From positions 1-51,856 of the forward strand of contig CALEAV010000014.1 of the NCBI GenBank assembly GCA_937943575.1: a stretch of DNA of 51,856 bases. The letters run 5' to 3'. This document shows positions 51,194-51,856 of the stretch, in pieces. Within the stretch, counting starts at the first letter, position 1. The number at the start of each line of letters is the position of its first letter. The notes under the pieces were generated by a model. That model had not been told where the DNA came from and made no database searches. It was given only the letters and a program-made list of their open reading frames with translations. The position numbers were made by a program, and so were the translations under genes. The DNA comes from an uncultured bacterium. Lineage in GTDB: Bacteria; Desulfobacterota; Desulfobaccia; Desulfobaccales; 0-14-0-80-60-11.

Positions 51194-51856
51194 GACCCCT
51201 CTCCCTTCCCGCCGGCCCGAAGAGCTCCAGCATCTTTTCCTTCACCCACCCCATCTCCTCCCCCAGGGCCAGGACAAAAAACTCCTGGGACATCTGGAAG
51301 CACCACAGGGCGTTGCCCAGAAGCCACACCCGGTCATCCACCAGGGTGCCGTTCACCAGGGAGCCGATACCGGGGAAGATGACCGCCTTGGGCTGAAAGG
51401 TATCCACCAGCAGGTGCACCCCCACCCCGAAGGCCCCCGCCCCCAGGGCCACCCCCACCATCTTGCGCACCACCAGATCCTTCAGGCTGCCGCGTTCCTC
51501 CCCCACATACGCCAAGGCCGCCTGGTGCAGTTTTTTCAGCACCCACACCCCAACCCCGGAGTGGTAGAGGAAAAACCGGTGGGAGCCGATCCCCAGGTGG
51601 GAGATGTCCAGGTCGGGGAACTGGCAGCCGGCGCCCACGGCAAAATACCCCGTGGGCATAAGGACCGTCAGTTTCCCGGCGGAGGCGCTGTATTCCCGCC
51701 ACTGACCCGCCTGCCGCCGCACCTCTTCGTAGAACTCCGGCCCGAACATGCCGGTGGCGCTCAGGCGCTCCACCCCCTCCGCCACCTTCAGGGCGATGCG
51801 CCTGGGCAGGATCCACCGCCCCACCAGCCGCCGCAGCGGGTCGTCGTCCTGCGTCA
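51168..51856 (-). CDS. Uncharacterised membrane protein with YdjM-like metal motif, 5' end beyond the window
   Basis: The frame runs open to the right edge; the last bases read (x)TG ACG CAG, so the start codon may lie exactly at the edge, giving about 230 aa. A GTG at 51824 is an alternative internal start. FPDLDISHLGIGSHRFFLYHSGVG and GVGVHLLVDTFQPKA recall the metal-ligand pattern (PDxD, HR...HS, HLxxD) of YdjM/DUF457 membrane-bound metal-dependent hydrolases. It overlaps the YaaW-like gene by 26 nt and probably works with it. The function call is motif-based and tentative. Confidence 0.55.
   Translation of the reverse strand, partial: TQDDDPLRRLVGRWILPRRIALKVAEGVERLSATGMFGPEFYEEVRRQAGQWREYSASAGKLTVLMPTGYFAVGAGCQFPDLDISHLGIGSHRFFLYHSGVGVWVLKKLHQAALAYVGEERGSLKDLVVRKMVGVALGAGAFGVGVHLLVDTFQPKAVIFPGIGSLVNGTLVDDRVWLLGNALWCFQMSQEFFVLALGEEMGWVKEKMLELFGPAGRERGHGVSGGPG

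Overview
The window is about 52 kb of GC-rich, almost wholly chromosomal bacterial DNA with dense, short operons on both strands. The gene set suggests an anaerobic, Gram-negative member of the Desulfobacterota (Desulfobaccales-like). Pointers are lipoprotein export and maturation genes (lnt, a lolA-like gene), cobalamin nucleotide-loop genes, an AmmeMemoRadiSam enzyme, quinolinate synthase, a two-domain fused NitT/TauT-type permease with an AAA-associated ATPase, a CHASE2 cyclase and two sigma-54 promoters. The taxonomic placement is inference from gene content; there is no rRNA here. No insertion sequence, prophage, CRISPR array or integrase was seen.

Layout. 1-6.4 kb (+): speD, corC-like and lnt as one operon, then era, then a two-gene membrane sensor/histidine kinase pair and a small lipoprotein. 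6.5-12 kb (-): fused permease, ATPase, MgtE magnesium channel and a TIGR01777 epimerase-like protein; the mgtE frame carries an amber codon close to its apparent start. 12.2-17.1 kb (+): a large MscS channel translationally coupled to an AmgK-like sugar kinase, and a glutamine amidotransferase. 17.3 kb: tRNA-His (-). 17.7-23.2 kb: amrS, cobO, an acyl-CoA dehydrogenase and cobU-cobT-cobS. 23.4-24.6 kb: prfB with its autoregulatory +1 frameshift. 24.7-31.4 kb (-): dprA, a proteasome/HslV-type peptidase, topA and trmFO, an order recalling the dprA-topA-trmFO-xerC-hslVU locus of Firmicutes. 31.6-37 kb (-): queA, tgt, yajC, a dynamin-like GTPase and a SnoaL-like protein. 37-44 kb (+): lolA-like, nadA, an orphan HisKA-type domain behind a sigma-54 promoter, ligA, acyP, fabD and a secreted protein. 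44-47 kb (-): CHASE2 adenylate/guanylate cyclase and an HTH-zinc-ribbon regulator. 47-50 kb (+): panE-like and hyuA-like genes. 50-51.9 kb: a likely small RNA, then two minus-strand genes of poorly known families, the last running off the window.

The most unusual signal is at 50.2 kb. It is a self-contained plus-strand transcription unit with a near-consensus sigma-54 promoter, about 116 nt of RNA containing a perfect 10-bp stem, and an intrinsic terminator with a perfect 12-bp stem and seven T. It contains no plausible reading frame. All of its predicted single-stranded segments are C/U-rich and resemble anti-Shine-Dalgarno sequence. An upstream intrinsic terminator closes the hyuA transcript and isolates this unit. 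It is the best candidate here for an undescribed regulatory system. The orphan HisKA protein shares sigma-54 promoter architecture and may belong to the same regulon (inference).

Starts were chosen by ribosome binding site, overlap with the preceding gene and family length. Very long antisense open frames opposite GC-rich genes were treated as codon-bias shadows.
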